NCBI RefSeq assembly: GCF_002796975.1
Contig: NZ_PEKV01000008.1
Span: 22,077-86,076 of the forward strand
Origin: Ferrovibrio sp.
GTDB lineage: Bacteria > Pseudomonadota > Alphaproteobacteria > Ferrovibrionales > Ferrovibrionaceae
Direction of reading: 5' to 3'
Length of the DNA: 64,000 nt
Each line of letters starts with the position of its first letter. Position 1 is the stretch's first letter. Of this stretch, positions 42,095-50,034 are shown piece by piece. Position numbers and translations under genes: made by a program. The notes beneath the pieces were generated by a model that saw only the letters and a program-made list of their open reading frames with translations, made no database searches and was not told where the DNA came from.

Positions 42095-42351
42095 TCCTTG
42101 ATTACCAGACGCTAAGTATAATAGGCGGTGTCCTAGCTTTTGCTGCCGCGTGGGTCTGGAAGATCCACCTAGAGGCAAAGAAGCAAGAGCAAAGAGTCAC
42201 CGCTATCGAAACCAAGCTAGAAGCCCATGTAACGGAATGTACGAAGCAGCAGAAAGAGCTGCGCGACGATATGCGAGAAATGCAACGCACGCTAAATGCG
42301 CTGCGATCCGAAATCGCTAAAGTGCTTGGGTATCTCGAAAGAGATAAATAA
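42091..42351 (+). CDS. Small membrane-anchored coiled-coil protein, spanin- or holin-like
   Basis: 86 residues with GTG start. One N-terminal membrane helix (about residues 8-24, IIGGVLAFAAAWVWKI) is followed by a long charged coiled coil (EQRVTAIETKLEAHVTECTK, then MREMQRTLNALRSEIAKVL). This is the layout of inner-membrane spanins or of antiholin-type proteins. Position at the end of the virion operon, where lysis genes often lie, supports a lysis role, but no endolysin is recognised next to it. Confidence 0.65.
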   Translation: MILDYQTLSIIGGVLAFAAAWVWKIHLEAKKQEQRVTAIETKLEAHVTECTKQQKELRDDMREMQRTLNALRSEIAKVLGYLERDK

Positions 42352-42440
42352 CTGCGTAACAGCGGTGGGCATCGCTGTTGCAATTTCCTAAGTTAAGAGA
42401 GTGAACACCGCAGCGATTGAAACCGGCTGCGGTGTTTTCA
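42343..42440 (+). ncRNA. Candidate small RNA unit A: GATAAATA to terminator
   Basis: GATAAATA (42343-42350) overlaps the stop of the upstream gene. It is followed by a hairpin AACAGCG/CGCTGTT (42358-42379) and then by a perfect 11-bp terminator stem, AACACCGCAGC with GCTGCGGTGTT (42404-42414 and 42426-42436), followed by TTTTC. The only frames between are 8-14 codons long. Predicted transcript about 85 nt. Confidence 0.45.
42404..42436 (+). terminator. Strong intrinsic terminator
   Basis: Perfect 11-bp GC-rich stem, 11-nt loop, followed by TTTTC. Four bases later a CATAAATA octamer begins the next unit. Confidence 0.85.
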
Positions 42441-42551
42441 CATAAATACATTTGACATGGCTGCGCCTTGGTTGCTCATGCTATGTATGAAAACTTGAAT
42501 CTGTCCAAACTACAAATCTATAATAGGAACTCGGTAATACGGGTTCCTATT
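42441..42551 (+). ncRNA. Candidate small RNA unit B: CATAAATA to terminator
   Basis: CATAAATA (42441-42448) starts 4 bp after the previous terminator. A hairpin of 12 pairs with one wobble (42522-42533 with 42540-42551, 6-nt loop) followed by TTTC closes the unit. No plausible coding frame lies between. Predicted transcript about 95 nt. The hairpin also lies just beyond the end of the leftward gene at 42553 and may serve both strands. Confidence 0.4.
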
Positions 42552-42552
42552 T

Positions 42553-42831
42553 TCATTGGTACTCGTCGTAGATACCCCCAAAGTAGATAATCTTATGGCG
42601 TTGCCGATCCTCGATAACCACATCGGTACGAGCAGCGCGACCAACCCCACAATGAGGGCAACGAGCCTTCCCAACTAGATCGTCCTGGCGGGCGGTATCT
42701 CCCAGCGCACGAACCGCTTGCCGAAGTGCTATGCCCCAGCGGCGTCGGCATTTGCGATTATCGCACACGGCCTCCAAGCCGTGCTTGTTGGCGATATAGT
42801 CGGTTAGCCTGCGGAGGGTGATATCCGGCAT
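42553..42831 (-). CDS. Zinc-ribbon protein under an SOS box
   Basis: 92 residues starting MPDITLRRLTDYIANKHGLEAV. Cysteines Cys23-x4-Cys28 and Cys58-x2-Cys61 (ARCPHCG) form a zinc-ribbon pattern around a helical segment (RQAVRALGDTARQDDL). Small two-pair zinc ribbons of this kind are common in alphaproteobacteria and their phages; roles are mostly unknown. The ATG at 42831 is chosen because the SOS box 42849-42863 lies just upstream; a longer frame to a TTG at 42930 would run through the box and lacks a ribosome-binding site. Confidence 0.65.
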   Translation of the reverse strand: MPDITLRRLTDYIANKHGLEAVCDNRKCRRRWGIALRQAVRALGDTARQDDLVGKARCPHCGVGRAARTDVVIEDRQRHKIIYFGGIYDEYQ

Positions 42832-42848
42832 GGGCGGATTGATTCCAT

Positions 42849-42863
42849 GTTCCTGAAACGTTC
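42849..42863. promoter_or_regulatory. SOS box inside the prophage
   Basis: GTTC-CTGAAAC-GTTC fits the LexA operator GTTC-N7-GTTC exactly. It lies 17 bp upstream of the leftward zinc-ribbon gene and 54 bp upstream of the rightward gene at 42918, so host LexA could repress both and DNA damage induce them. Confidence 0.7.
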
Positions 42864-42917
42864 GCAAGTGGGAACGGACATACCCGCGTATGAATCCAGT
42901 GGATAAGAGGGGGAACA

Positions 42918-43199
42918 ATGCCAAAGCCAAAGGCGTACTTGGTCATAGAAGGCTACGACAGCACCGATGAGATTTACCGAAAAGAGATACCGGCTGGCAC
43001 TATAACCACGGCCAAACTGGAAGAATTACTCCGTTGCCTGACTAGTCGGTATTTGGAGCCGGACGAAATTGTCGGGGGACTTCTTAAACGCCGAAGTAAA
43101 AACGCAAACGCTCTACTTGAAGTCCGAAAAGAGAAGGCCAATTTTGGTTATGCATGTGGAGATAACCCTTACTTCACAGCTCGCGTCATAACCAAGTGA
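42918..43199 (+). CDS. Hypothetical phage protein, 93 residues
   Basis: Starts MPKPKAYLVIEGYDSTDEIYRKEI after GAGGGGG. Small alpha/beta protein with a helix (TTAKLEELLRCLTSRYL) and a final beta-like part (NPYFTARVITK). Not recognised. First gene of a two-gene rightward unit divergent from the zinc-ribbon gene across the SOS box, so possibly damage-inducible. Confidence 0.7.
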   Translation: MPKPKAYLVIEGYDSTDEIYRKEIPAGTITTAKLEELLRCLTSRYLEPDEIVGGLLKRRSKNANALLEVRKEKANFGYACGDNPYFTARVITK

Positions 43200-43205
43200 G
43201 GATGT

Positions 43206-43514
43206 ATGGAAGAGAAGAAGCAGCCGGTAACAAAGATCACGATTGACCCGACTACGGGTACGCCGACCGTCAATTTGGAAAACCTCAAAAAGATTTCCAT
43301 CGGCAATATTCTCGATCTGAAATCCTACAAAATGAGTGTGATGGATGGTCGTACCATGCACACCATGGAATTTAAGGATGGCGGCACTGCTGAGGTCACC
43401 TATAGCAGCACGGGCAAGCTCGAAGTGTTCAGTGTGGAGCAAGGCTACACCACCATTCAGAACACTGCCGAGCACGGCGCGGCGATTACTCTCAATATGA
43501 AGGGTAAGCAGTAA
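43206..43514 (+). CDS. Hypothetical phage protein, 102 residues
   Basis: Starts MEEKKQPVTKITIDPTTGTP and is beta-rich (YKMSVMDGRTMHTMEFKDGG). It follows the previous gene by 6 bp with GAGGA in between and is closed by a terminator. It is the last gene before attR. No family recognised. Confidence 0.7.
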   Translation: MEEKKQPVTKITIDPTTGTPTVNLENLKKISIGNILDLKSYKMSVMDGRTMHTMEFKDGGTAEVTYSSTGKLEVFSVEQGYTTIQNTAEHGAAITLNMKGKQ

Positions 43515-43520
43515 GAAGTA

Positions 43521-43549
43521 GGGGACGATTTGTTCGGAAAGTCGTCCCC
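43521..43549 (+). terminator. Terminator at the right end of the prophage
   Basis: GGGGACGA (43521-43528) pairs with TCGTCCCC (43542-43549), followed by a short pyrimidine tract. It insulates host DNA from prophage transcription. Confidence 0.8.
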
Positions 43550-43556
43550 ACTTTCC

Positions 43557-43575
43557 TGCACAAATCCTGCACAGT
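43557..43575. repeat. Integrase arm-type repeat, right end
   Basis: The 19-mer TGCACAAATCCTGCACAGT is identical to 9743-9761 at the left end. It lies 57 bp inside attR. Confidence 0.75.
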
Positions 43576-43623
43576 GCGCCAAGCGCATGTGCATCTAGCG
43601 AATTCTGCTAGACAATTTTGATC

Positions 43624-43815
43624 TTACTTTATTTCGATGACGCTCCAGACGAAGCCGGCGGAGAATACCCGCTTGGCTATTTCGGCCAGCGCGCGGTCGT
43701 CCTTCAGTTTCGCCAGTGCCTTCTGATCGGGCACTGCCGGCAACAGTTTCTTGAGCGCAGCAGTACCTTTGCGCTTTTCGGCCCGGGCGCGGATGGTCTT
43801 GAAGGATGTCGGCAT
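43624..43815 (-). pseudogene. 5' part of the split Tag-type glycosylase gene
   Basis: Starts MPTSFKTIRARAEKRKGTAAL and runs to FSAGFVWSVIE at the core; IK and a stop codon are contributed by phage DNA. These 61 residues are the normal N-terminus of the family and continue in frame into the 3' part at 9632-9090 if the prophage is removed. The truncated product lacks nearly the whole helix-hairpin-helix domain and should be inactive, so the lysogen probably lacks this repair enzyme unless another copy exists. Confidence 0.92.
43632..43638. other. attR core
   Basis: TTTCGAT, identical to attL at 9626-9632. The host glycosylase frame breaks here: past this point the reading continues only two codons into phage DNA before a stop. 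Confidence 0.8.
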
Positions 43816-43871
43816 GGCGATTTGCAGAATAGGGGTCAGGTTGCCAAATTATAATATTGGCGTGATCAGGG

Positions 43872-45647
43872 GTGAACGACCATACTTTGAGCCTGACAGA
43901 CTGTCATTTCTTATTGGATAATCGCCGCTTGCCCGCCGATCTGATATCGAGAACCGCCCGTGCCGACCGGGCCCACCTGTCGCCGCGCCGGTTGGTCGTG
44001 CTGCTGGTGGTGGCAATGGCGGCAATTGCCTGGACCGTGACCGGCGTATGGATCATGGGCGACCGGCAGCGCATCTATCGGTCGGCCGCCACCGAACTGA
44101 CCGGTGCGATTCCTGTGCTGAAAGTTCATGCGCGGCGCAGCTTCGATACGGCGCATACGATCCTGGTTGCCCTCGACGAAGCCCTGCAGACCGGCGGCGC
44201 GGATGTCGACTTGCGTCGTCTGGGCATGCTGGCGCTGAAGATGCAGAGCAATGATGCAGATCCGATCGGCATCGCCATTATCAGCGCCAGCGAGCATTTG
44301 ACGCGCATCGGCAGCGGCGATCCCGAGGTCGATGTCAGCAATCGCGACTATATGAACGCGATCCGCAATTCCCCGCCCGGCAGTTTCTTTATCGGTAAAC
44401 CGCTGCCGAGCCGCATCAGCGGCCGGGCAGTGATCCCCATGGTGATGAAAACCAGGCAACATGCATCGGGTATTGGTGCCATTCTGGCCGCTATACCGGT
44501 AAGCAATTTCGAGGAGGCTTATCGCGATCTGCTGGTTTCTGCCCCCTCGGCTATCGGCCTGCTGCGTGATGACGGCGTGGTGTTGCATCTGACGCCAGAT
44601 CCGCGCGATCGGATCGGCAGCTATCTGCCGGGGTTCGATCTGGCAACGCTGAGCCGCGAACATCCGCCGATGACGGCATTTGAACGCGATAGCATTGGCG
44701 AACTCAAGATGCCGATCATGGTCAGTTATGCCACGATCGATCCGTATCCTTTGATCGTCGGAGGTGCGCTGCGGATCGAAGCCCTGCAGGAGGTCTGGCT
44801 GCGGGAAGCCTGGCCGAAAGCGGCCGGCGTTTTCGTCGGCAGCATCATCGTGATTTTGCTGGCGGCCTGGCTGCTGGTGCTGATGTCGCGCCGCGATGCC
44901 GCGATGCGCAGGGTGACGGAGGCGCTGGTCGAACTCGAAGCAGCCAACCGCGCCAAGCGCGATTTCATGGCGCGCATGAGCCACGAACTGCGCACGCCGC
45001 TGAATGCCATCCTCGGCTTCTCCGAACTGATCGGCGGCGCCATGCTCGGCCCGGTTCCGAAAACCTACCAGGATTATGGCCGCGACATCCACCGCAGCGG
45101 CGCACATCTGCTCGACATGATCAACCAGGTGCTGGATATCACGCGGATTGAAACCGGCAGCCTGCATCCGAAGCTCGAGCCGGTCGAAATCGATGCTGTC
45201 GCAGCCGAGGTCGCGATGATCCTGCGCCCGCTGGCGGACGGCCGTAAGGTGAAAGTGAAATTCGAATTCGAAGCCGATGCGCGCCAGCTGCTCGCCGATC
45301 CGATGATGCTGCGGCAGATGCTGCTCAACCTTGTGTCCAATGCCGTGAAGTTCAGTCCGACGGGTGCAGCGGTCGTTGTTGAGTCCGGTGCGGACGAGAA
45401 TGGTGTGGTGGTGACGGTGTCGGATCGCGGCCCCGGCATCGACAAGGACAAGCTGAAGCATGTGTTCGAGCCATTCGGCAGCGGTCAGTCGCTACTGGCG
45501 CAGCAGGCGGCCGGCATCGGGCTGGGTCTGCCGATTGCGAAGAAACTGGTGGAGATGCATGGCGGCCGGCTGACCATCACCACCAGCCGGCAGAAGGGCA
45601 CAGTGGTGACGCTGGTCTTCCCGGCGGAGTGCCGGATCGCAGCTTAA
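43872..45647 (+). CDS. Membrane sensor histidine kinase
   Basis: 591 residues. Membrane helix about 41-62 (VVLLVVAMAAIAWTVTGVWIMG), a periplasmic PDC/Cache-like sensor (about 65-310, with SNRDYMNAIRNSPPGSFFIGKPL), a second helix (VFVGSIIVILLAAWLLVLM), then dimerisation and ATPase domains. The H-box FMARMSHELRTPLNAILGF gives His371; N box LNLVSNAVKF, G boxes SDRGPGID and GIGLGLPIAKKL. GTG at 43872 is used; the true start may be slightly downstream as no clear ribosome-binding site is seen. No response regulator is adjacent. Confidence 0.92.
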   Translation: MNDHTLSLTDCHFLLDNRRLPADLISRTARADRAHLSPRRLVVLLVVAMAAIAWTVTGVWIMGDRQRIYRSAATELTGAIPVLKVHARRSFDTAHTILVALDEALQTGGADVDLRRLGMLALKMQSNDADPIGIAIISASEHLTRIGSGDPEVDVSNRDYMNAIRNSPPGSFFIGKPLPSRISGRAVIPMVMKTRQHASGIGAILAAIPVSNFEEAYRDLLVSAPSAIGLLRDDGVVLHLTPDPRDRIGSYLPGFDLATLSREHPPMTAFERDSIGELKMPIMVSYATIDPYPLIVGGALRIEALQEVWLREAWPKAAGVFVGSIIVILLAAWLLVLMSRRDAAMRRVTEALVELEAANRAKRDFMARMSHELRTPLNAILGFSELIGGAMLGPVPKTYQDYGRDIHRSGAHLLDMINQVLDITRIETGSLHPKLEPVEIDAVAAEVAMILRPLADGRKVKVKFEFEADARQLLADPMMLRQMLLNLVSNAVKFSPTGAAVVVESGADENGVVVTVSDRGPGIDKDKLKHVFEPFGSGQSLLAQQAAGIGLGLPIAKKLVEMHGGRLTITTSRQKGTVVTLVFPAECRIAA

Positions 45648-45648
45648 A

Positions 45649-47169
45649 TTACTGCCCGCGGCCTGATTGCGAGGCGAAGCGCTCGGCTTCCTCGGCGGCG
45701 CGGATCAGCGCCTTGGCCTTGTTCACGCACTCGACATGCTCGGACATCGGATCGCTGTCGGCGACGATGCCGGCGCCGGCCTGCACATACATGGTGCCAT
45801 CCTTCACCAGCGCGGTGCGCAGCGTGATGCAGGTATCCATCGTGCCGTTGGCCGAGAAATAGCCGACGCCGCCGGCGTAGAAGCTGCGGCGCACCTGCTC
45901 CAGTTCGTCGATGATCTCCATCGCGCGCACCTTTGGCGCACCCGACACCGTGCCGGCCGGGAAGCCGGCGAACAGCGCATCCAGTGCGTCGTATTCGGGG
46001 CGGATCTTGCCCTCGACATTCGACACGATATGCATGACATGGCTGTAGCGTTCGACCTGGTTGCGCTCGGTCACCTTCACGGTGCCGATCTGCGCGACGC
46101 GGCCGACATCGTTGCGGCCGAGATCGAGCAGCATCAGATGTTCGGCGCATTCCTTCGGATCGCTCAGCAGGTCATCGGCCAGCGCCTGATCTTCGGCCGG
46201 CGTGGCGCCGCGTTTCCGCGTGCCGGCGATGGGACGGACAGTGACGATGTCGTCGCGCAGGCGCACGAGGATCTCGGGCGAGGAACCTACGAGACACGGC
46301 CCGCCGAGGTTGAGGTAGAACATGAAAGGCGAGGGGTTGGTCCGCCGCAGCGCGCGATAGAGCGCAAATGGCGGCAGACGGAACGGCAGACTGAAACGCT
46401 GGCCGACCACGACCTGGAACACATCGCCGGCAGCGATGTAGTCCTTCGCCTTGCGCACCATTGCCATGTAATCGTCAGGCGACATGTTCGACTGCGGTTC
46501 GGGCAGCGAGTCCAGATCGGCGATCTGGTCGCGCACCGCGCCCAGCGGCCGGTCGAGATCGGAAACGATGTCAGAGAGCCGCTCGCTCGCCATCGCGTAA
46601 GCCGCGCGCGCATCCATGCCGCTCTGCGGTCGTACCGGCGTCACCACTGTGATCACGTCGAGCACGGAATCGAAAATCGCCATGACAGTAGGCCGCATCA
46701 GCAGGCCATCGGGAAGGCCAAGCGTGTCGGGATTGGTATCCGGCACCTTCGGCTCGATCAGCCGCACCATGTCGTAGCCCATGAAGCCGACAATGCCGGC
46801 TGCCATCGGCGGCAGGTGCGAAGGCAGGTCGATATGGCTTTCGGCCAGCAGCTTACGCAGGGATTCCAGCGTCGGCTCGGGGCAGGGCTCGAAGCTGGTC
46901 TGGTCGAAGCGCGCCTTGCGATTGATCTCGGCCTTCTGGCCGCGACTGCGCCACAGCAGGTCCGGCTTCAGCCCGATGATCGAGTAGCGGCCGCGTACCG
47001 CGCCGCCCTCGATCGATTCCAGCAGGCAGGACCACGGCCGCGTATCGGCCAGTTTCAGGAAGGCCGAGACCGGCGTTTCCAGATCGGCGACCAGCTGCGT
47101 CGAGAGCACCTGGGCTTCGCCCGCCATGTATCGCTGGGCGAAGCTGGCATAGTCGGGCGTGATCTTCAT
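45649..47169 (-). CDS. trpE: Anthranilate synthase component I
   Basis: 506 residues, converting chorismate and glutamine-derived ammonia to anthranilate, first step of tryptophan synthesis. The N-terminal domain carries the feedback site (LLESIEGG near 48). The chorismate-binding domain shows PSPFMFYLNLGG, GSSPEILVR, RPIAGTRKRG, HLMLLDLGRNDVGRVA and GTVSGAPKVRAMEIIDELE. The length is usual for a stand-alone TrpE; the partner trpG is not in the window on this side. It lies 16 bp after ppiD on the same strand, so the two are cotranscribed. Its end is 1 bp from the convergent kinase gene. Confidence 0.96.
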   Translation of the reverse strand: MKITPDYASFAQRYMAGEAQVLSTQLVADLETPVSAFLKLADTRPWSCLLESIEGGAVRGRYSIIGLKPDLLWRSRGQKAEINRKARFDQTSFEPCPEPTLESLRKLLAESHIDLPSHLPPMAAGIVGFMGYDMVRLIEPKVPDTNPDTLGLPDGLLMRPTVMAIFDSVLDVITVVTPVRPQSGMDARAAYAMASERLSDIVSDLDRPLGAVRDQIADLDSLPEPQSNMSPDDYMAMVRKAKDYIAAGDVFQVVVGQRFSLPFRLPPFALYRALRRTNPSPFMFYLNLGGPCLVGSSPEILVRLRDDIVTVRPIAGTRKRGATPAEDQALADDLLSDPKECAEHLMLLDLGRNDVGRVAQIGTVKVTERNQVERYSHVMHIVSNVEGKIRPEYDALDALFAGFPAGTVSGAPKVRAMEIIDELEQVRRSFYAGGVGYFSANGTMDTCITLRTALVKDGTMYVQAGAGIVADSDPMSEHVECVNKAKALIRAAEEAERFASQSGRGQ

Positions 47170-47185
47170 GACTTGCGCAACGGCC

Positions 47186-49090
47186 TCAGAAGTTGGCCGC
47201 GCGGGCGCGCGCTTCCGTATTGACGCTGACGCCGATCTCCTTCTGCAGCACCAGCTTGTACTGCGCCACCAGATCCTGGGTCATGCCGCCGGCAATCTGC
47301 TGCGCGGTGCGTTCCTGCTCGCGCGCCACCAGCGCCGGATCGGGCTGTTCGATGCCAGACAGCTTCGCCACGATGGCGCCACCGGCCGGAGCCGCGGCCG
47401 GGCCGTTCACCACATCGCCCACCTTGGCGGCGTTGAACAGGGCGCTGAGCACGGCAGGCGAGAAGCTGCGTTCGGCCGGCTGACCGCCGCGGCTGAGTGG
47501 CGCACTGAGCTGCACTGCGGCGCCAAGGCCGGCAGCCTCGCGGGCGAGGTCGCCGCCGCTGCGGACGCGCTCGGCGATTTGCTTGGCGCGCTCGCTGGCG
47601 GCTTCGGCACGCGCACGCTCGACCAGCGCTGCGGTCACCTGGGCCTTCACTTCGTCGAGCGGCTTGAGCGCTGCCGGCTGGATCGCCAGCACCTTGAGCA
47701 CGAGCAGGCCGCCGTCGGTGCTGTCGACGATCTGCGGCTCGGCCTCGGTGCCGAGCTGGAAGGCCTCGCTCAGGAAGGCAGGCAGCTTGGGCAGTGCCTC
47801 GATCCTCTTGCCGGCGCTGTCGGCACCCTGTGCATCGATGCCCTCGACCTGCTTGGTCGGCAGGTTCTGGGTCTTGGCGATCTCGTCCAGCGTCGCGCCG
47901 CCGGCGATCTGGTCGTCGATCTGCTGGCGCAGTTTCACCATGCCGTCGGCGGCCTTGCGCAGGCCGACCTGGTTGCGCAGTTCGGTCTTCACATCCTCGA
48001 AACTGAGCGTGGTGCCGGCCTGGATGTCGGTGACGCGCAGCAGGTGGAAGCCAAACGGCGAGATCACCGGCTCGCTGACCTTGTCCTTTTCCAGCGCAAA
48101 GGCGGCGTTGGCGATGGCGGCCGGCAGGTCGTTTTTGGTCACGAGACCCAGCGACAGATCTTCCGGCTTCAGCTTCTGGGTGCGGGCGGCCATGGCGGCG
48201 AAGCTCTCGCCCTTGGCGATGGCCTCGTGGGCCGTCTTGGCTTCGGCCTCGGTGGTGAACACCACCTGCTCGATGCTGCGCTTCTCCGGCGTGACATAGG
48301 CCTGCTGATGCGAGTCATATTCCTCGCGCATTTCCTCGTCGGTCACGTTCATCACGCTGGCGCGCTGCGCGGCGGTGATGTCGAACCAGGCGACGTTGCG
48401 GCGCTCGGGCGCGGTGAAGGTGGCCGGGTTCGCCTTGTAGAACTCCTCGATCTGCGCATCGGTCGGCGCGGCGGGAGCGGGCAGCCTGGCGGGATCGATC
48501 ACGATGTACTCGGCCATGCGGCGCTGCAGACGATACTGCAGCACGGCATTCACCATCGCGTCGGGCGCCTGCACCACGCTGCCGAACAGGCTGCCGAGCA
48601 GCTGGCTGCGCAGCACATCCTCGCGCAGCGCCGCCACCAGCATGCCCTCGCTGTAACCCTCGTTGCGCAGATACTGTTCGTAGGCGAGGCGGTCGAACTG
48701 GCCGCCCATGCCCTTGAAGGCCGGCGCGTTCATGATCATGTCGCGCACCTGCTCGTCGCTGGCGCCGATGCCGAGGTTGCGCGCCGCCTGCACATAGAGC
48801 TTGTTCTCGATCAGGCTGTTCAGCGTCGTTTCGTCGAGGCCGAGCTGCTTGGCCTGCTCGGTGCTGAAGCCGGCGCCGAACTGGCGGCGCAGCTGGTTCA
48901 CCTGGCGGCGCAGCGCGTCGGAGTATTCGCCCTGGCCAATGGTGACCGAGCCGACCTTGGCGACGTCGCCGCTGCTGCCGAAGCCGCGGACATAATCGGC
49001 GATGCCCCAGATGGCGAAGCTAAACACCAGAAGGATCATCAGACCCTTGGCAATCCAGGACGCGGCGCCGGAGCGCATCTGCTGCAGCAT
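47186..49090 (-). CDS. PpiD-like periplasmic peptidyl-prolyl isomerase/chaperone
   Basis: 634 residues. Single N-terminal membrane anchor (WIAKGLMILLVFSFAIWGIADYV, about 11-33), SurA-type N-terminal chaperone domain (VGSVTIGQGEYSDALRRQVNQL), parvulin-like domain around 265-360 (ITAAQRASV, SFAAMAARTQKLKPEDLSLG, VISPFGFHLLRVTD) and a helical C-terminal part. It helps fold proteins emerging from the Sec translocon. AGGTGG before the ATG at 49090 decides this start. The divergent tpiA gene and the downstream trpE are a common neighbourhood in alphaproteobacteria. Confidence 0.92.
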   Translation of the reverse strand: MLQQMRSGAASWIAKGLMILLVFSFAIWGIADYVRGFGSSGDVAKVGSVTIGQGEYSDALRRQVNQLRRQFGAGFSTEQAKQLGLDETTLNSLIENKLYVQAARNLGIGASDEQVRDMIMNAPAFKGMGGQFDRLAYEQYLRNEGYSEGMLVAALREDVLRSQLLGSLFGSVVQAPDAMVNAVLQYRLQRRMAEYIVIDPARLPAPAAPTDAQIEEFYKANPATFTAPERRNVAWFDITAAQRASVMNVTDEEMREEYDSHQQAYVTPEKRSIEQVVFTTEAEAKTAHEAIAKGESFAAMAARTQKLKPEDLSLGLVTKNDLPAAIANAAFALEKDKVSEPVISPFGFHLLRVTDIQAGTTLSFEDVKTELRNQVGLRKAADGMVKLRQQIDDQIAGGATLDEIAKTQNLPTKQVEGIDAQGADSAGKRIEALPKLPAFLSEAFQLGTEAEPQIVDSTDGGLLVLKVLAIQPAALKPLDEVKAQVTAALVERARAEAASERAKQIAERVRSGGDLAREAAGLGAAVQLSAPLSRGGQPAERSFSPAVLSALFNAAKVGDVVNGPAAAPAGGAIVAKLSGIEQPDPALVAREQERTAQQIAGGMTQDLVAQYKLVLQKEIGVSVNTEARARAANF

Positions 49091-49273
49091 AAATCCACCT
49101 AAAAAAGCAAAGCGAAACAAAGGCTCAGCGCGGTTTGACGGCCGGGCTGGAACGGGCCGGCATACTAAAGGCGGGGGCAGGGGGCGGCAAGGCGCCGGCT
49201 TTGCCTTTCCGGCCGGAACTTGCTAGGGAAGGCGCGGTTTTTGTGCATCCCGGCACCCATTCAAGAGGTTCCC

Positions 49274-50029
49274 ATGGCGGCCCGTCGCCCCCTGATCGTC
49301 GGCAACTGGAAAATGAACGGCCTGACCGCGAGTCTGGGCGAGGCGACGGCGCTCGCCGGCAAGGTGAAAGCCCAGGCCCCGACGGCTGAACTCGGCCTCT
49401 GTCCGCCTGCCACGCTGGTCGCTGCCATGGCGGCTGCCCTGAAAGGCACCGGCATTGGCGTTGGCGGCCAGGACTGCCATGGCAAGGCGAGCGGTGCGCA
49501 TACCGGCGACATCAGTGCCGAGGCCCTGAAAGACGCCGGCGCAACCTATGTGCTGGCCGGCCATTCCGAGCGCCGCACCGACCATGCCGAGACCGACGCC
49601 ATCGTGCGCGCCAAGGCGCAGGCGGCGCATCGCGCCGGGCTGATCGCCATCGTCTGTGTCGGCGAGACGCTGGCGCAGCGCGATGCCGGCGAGACGCTGA
49701 AAGTCGTGTCCGCCCAGCTGCGCGGCTCGCTGCCCGACGACGCCAGTGCTGCGAACACCGTGGTGGCTTACGAGCCGGTCTGGGCCATCGGCACCGGCCG
49801 CACGCCGACCGAAGCCCAGGTCGCCGAAGTGCATGCCGCCATGCGCCAGGAGCTGAAGGCGCGTTTCGATGACGGCGACGGTTTCCGCCTGCTCTACGGC
49901 GGCTCGGTGAAGCCCGACAACGCGAAGGCCCTCATGGCGGTAGCCGATGTGGATGGCGCTCTCGTGGGCGGCGCCAGCCTGAAGGCGAATGACTTCTGGC
50001 CGATCATTGAGGCCAAGGGCTTCAAATAA
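49274..50029 (+). CDS. tpiA: Triose-phosphate isomerase
   Basis: 251 residues, interconverting glyceraldehyde-3-phosphate and dihydroxyacetone phosphate. Motifs GNWKMNG (catalytic Lys), VLAGHSERR (catalytic His), [15 protein letters not shown] (catalytic Glu and loop 6) and [10 protein letters not shown] (phosphate loop). ATG at 49274 after AGAGG gives the standard [13 protein letters not shown] start. It is divergent from ppiD and 5 bp before the radical SAM gene. Confidence 0.97.
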   Translation: MAARRPLIVGNWKMNGLTASLGEATALAGKVKAQAPTAELGLCPPATLVAAMAAALKGTGIGVGGQDCHGKASGAHTGDISAEALKDAGATYVLAGHSERRTDHAETDAIVRAKAQAAHRAGLIAIVCVGETLAQRDAGETLKVVSAQLRGSLPDDASAANTVVAYEPVWAIGTGRTPTEAQVAEVHAAMRQELKARFDDGDGFRLLYGGSVKPDNAKALMAVADVDGALVGGASLKANDFWPIIEAKGFK

Positions 50030-50034
50030 GCATC

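Larger units (their letters stand above)
9626..43638. mobile_element. Integrated podovirus-like prophage, 34.0 kb
   Basis: Both ends fall in the two parts of one host gene and share the core TTTCGAT (9626-9632 and 43632-43638). An integrase lies at the left end reading inward, and a 19-bp arm-type repeat occurs inside each end. Base composition is clearly AT-richer than the flanks. Recognisable phage functions are integrase, large terminase, portal, scaffold, major capsid protein, fibre-like, tail adaptor and nozzle-like, and internal virion proteins. I find no replication enzymes, phage RNA polymerase, CI-type repressor or endolysin by eye. Boundaries rest on the restored host frame and should be accurate to a few bases. 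Confidence 0.95.

Noticed and set aside
42831-42930. Longer start for the zinc-ribbon gene at a TTG
   Set aside because: It would run through the SOS box and overlap the divergent gene's start, with no ribosome-binding site.
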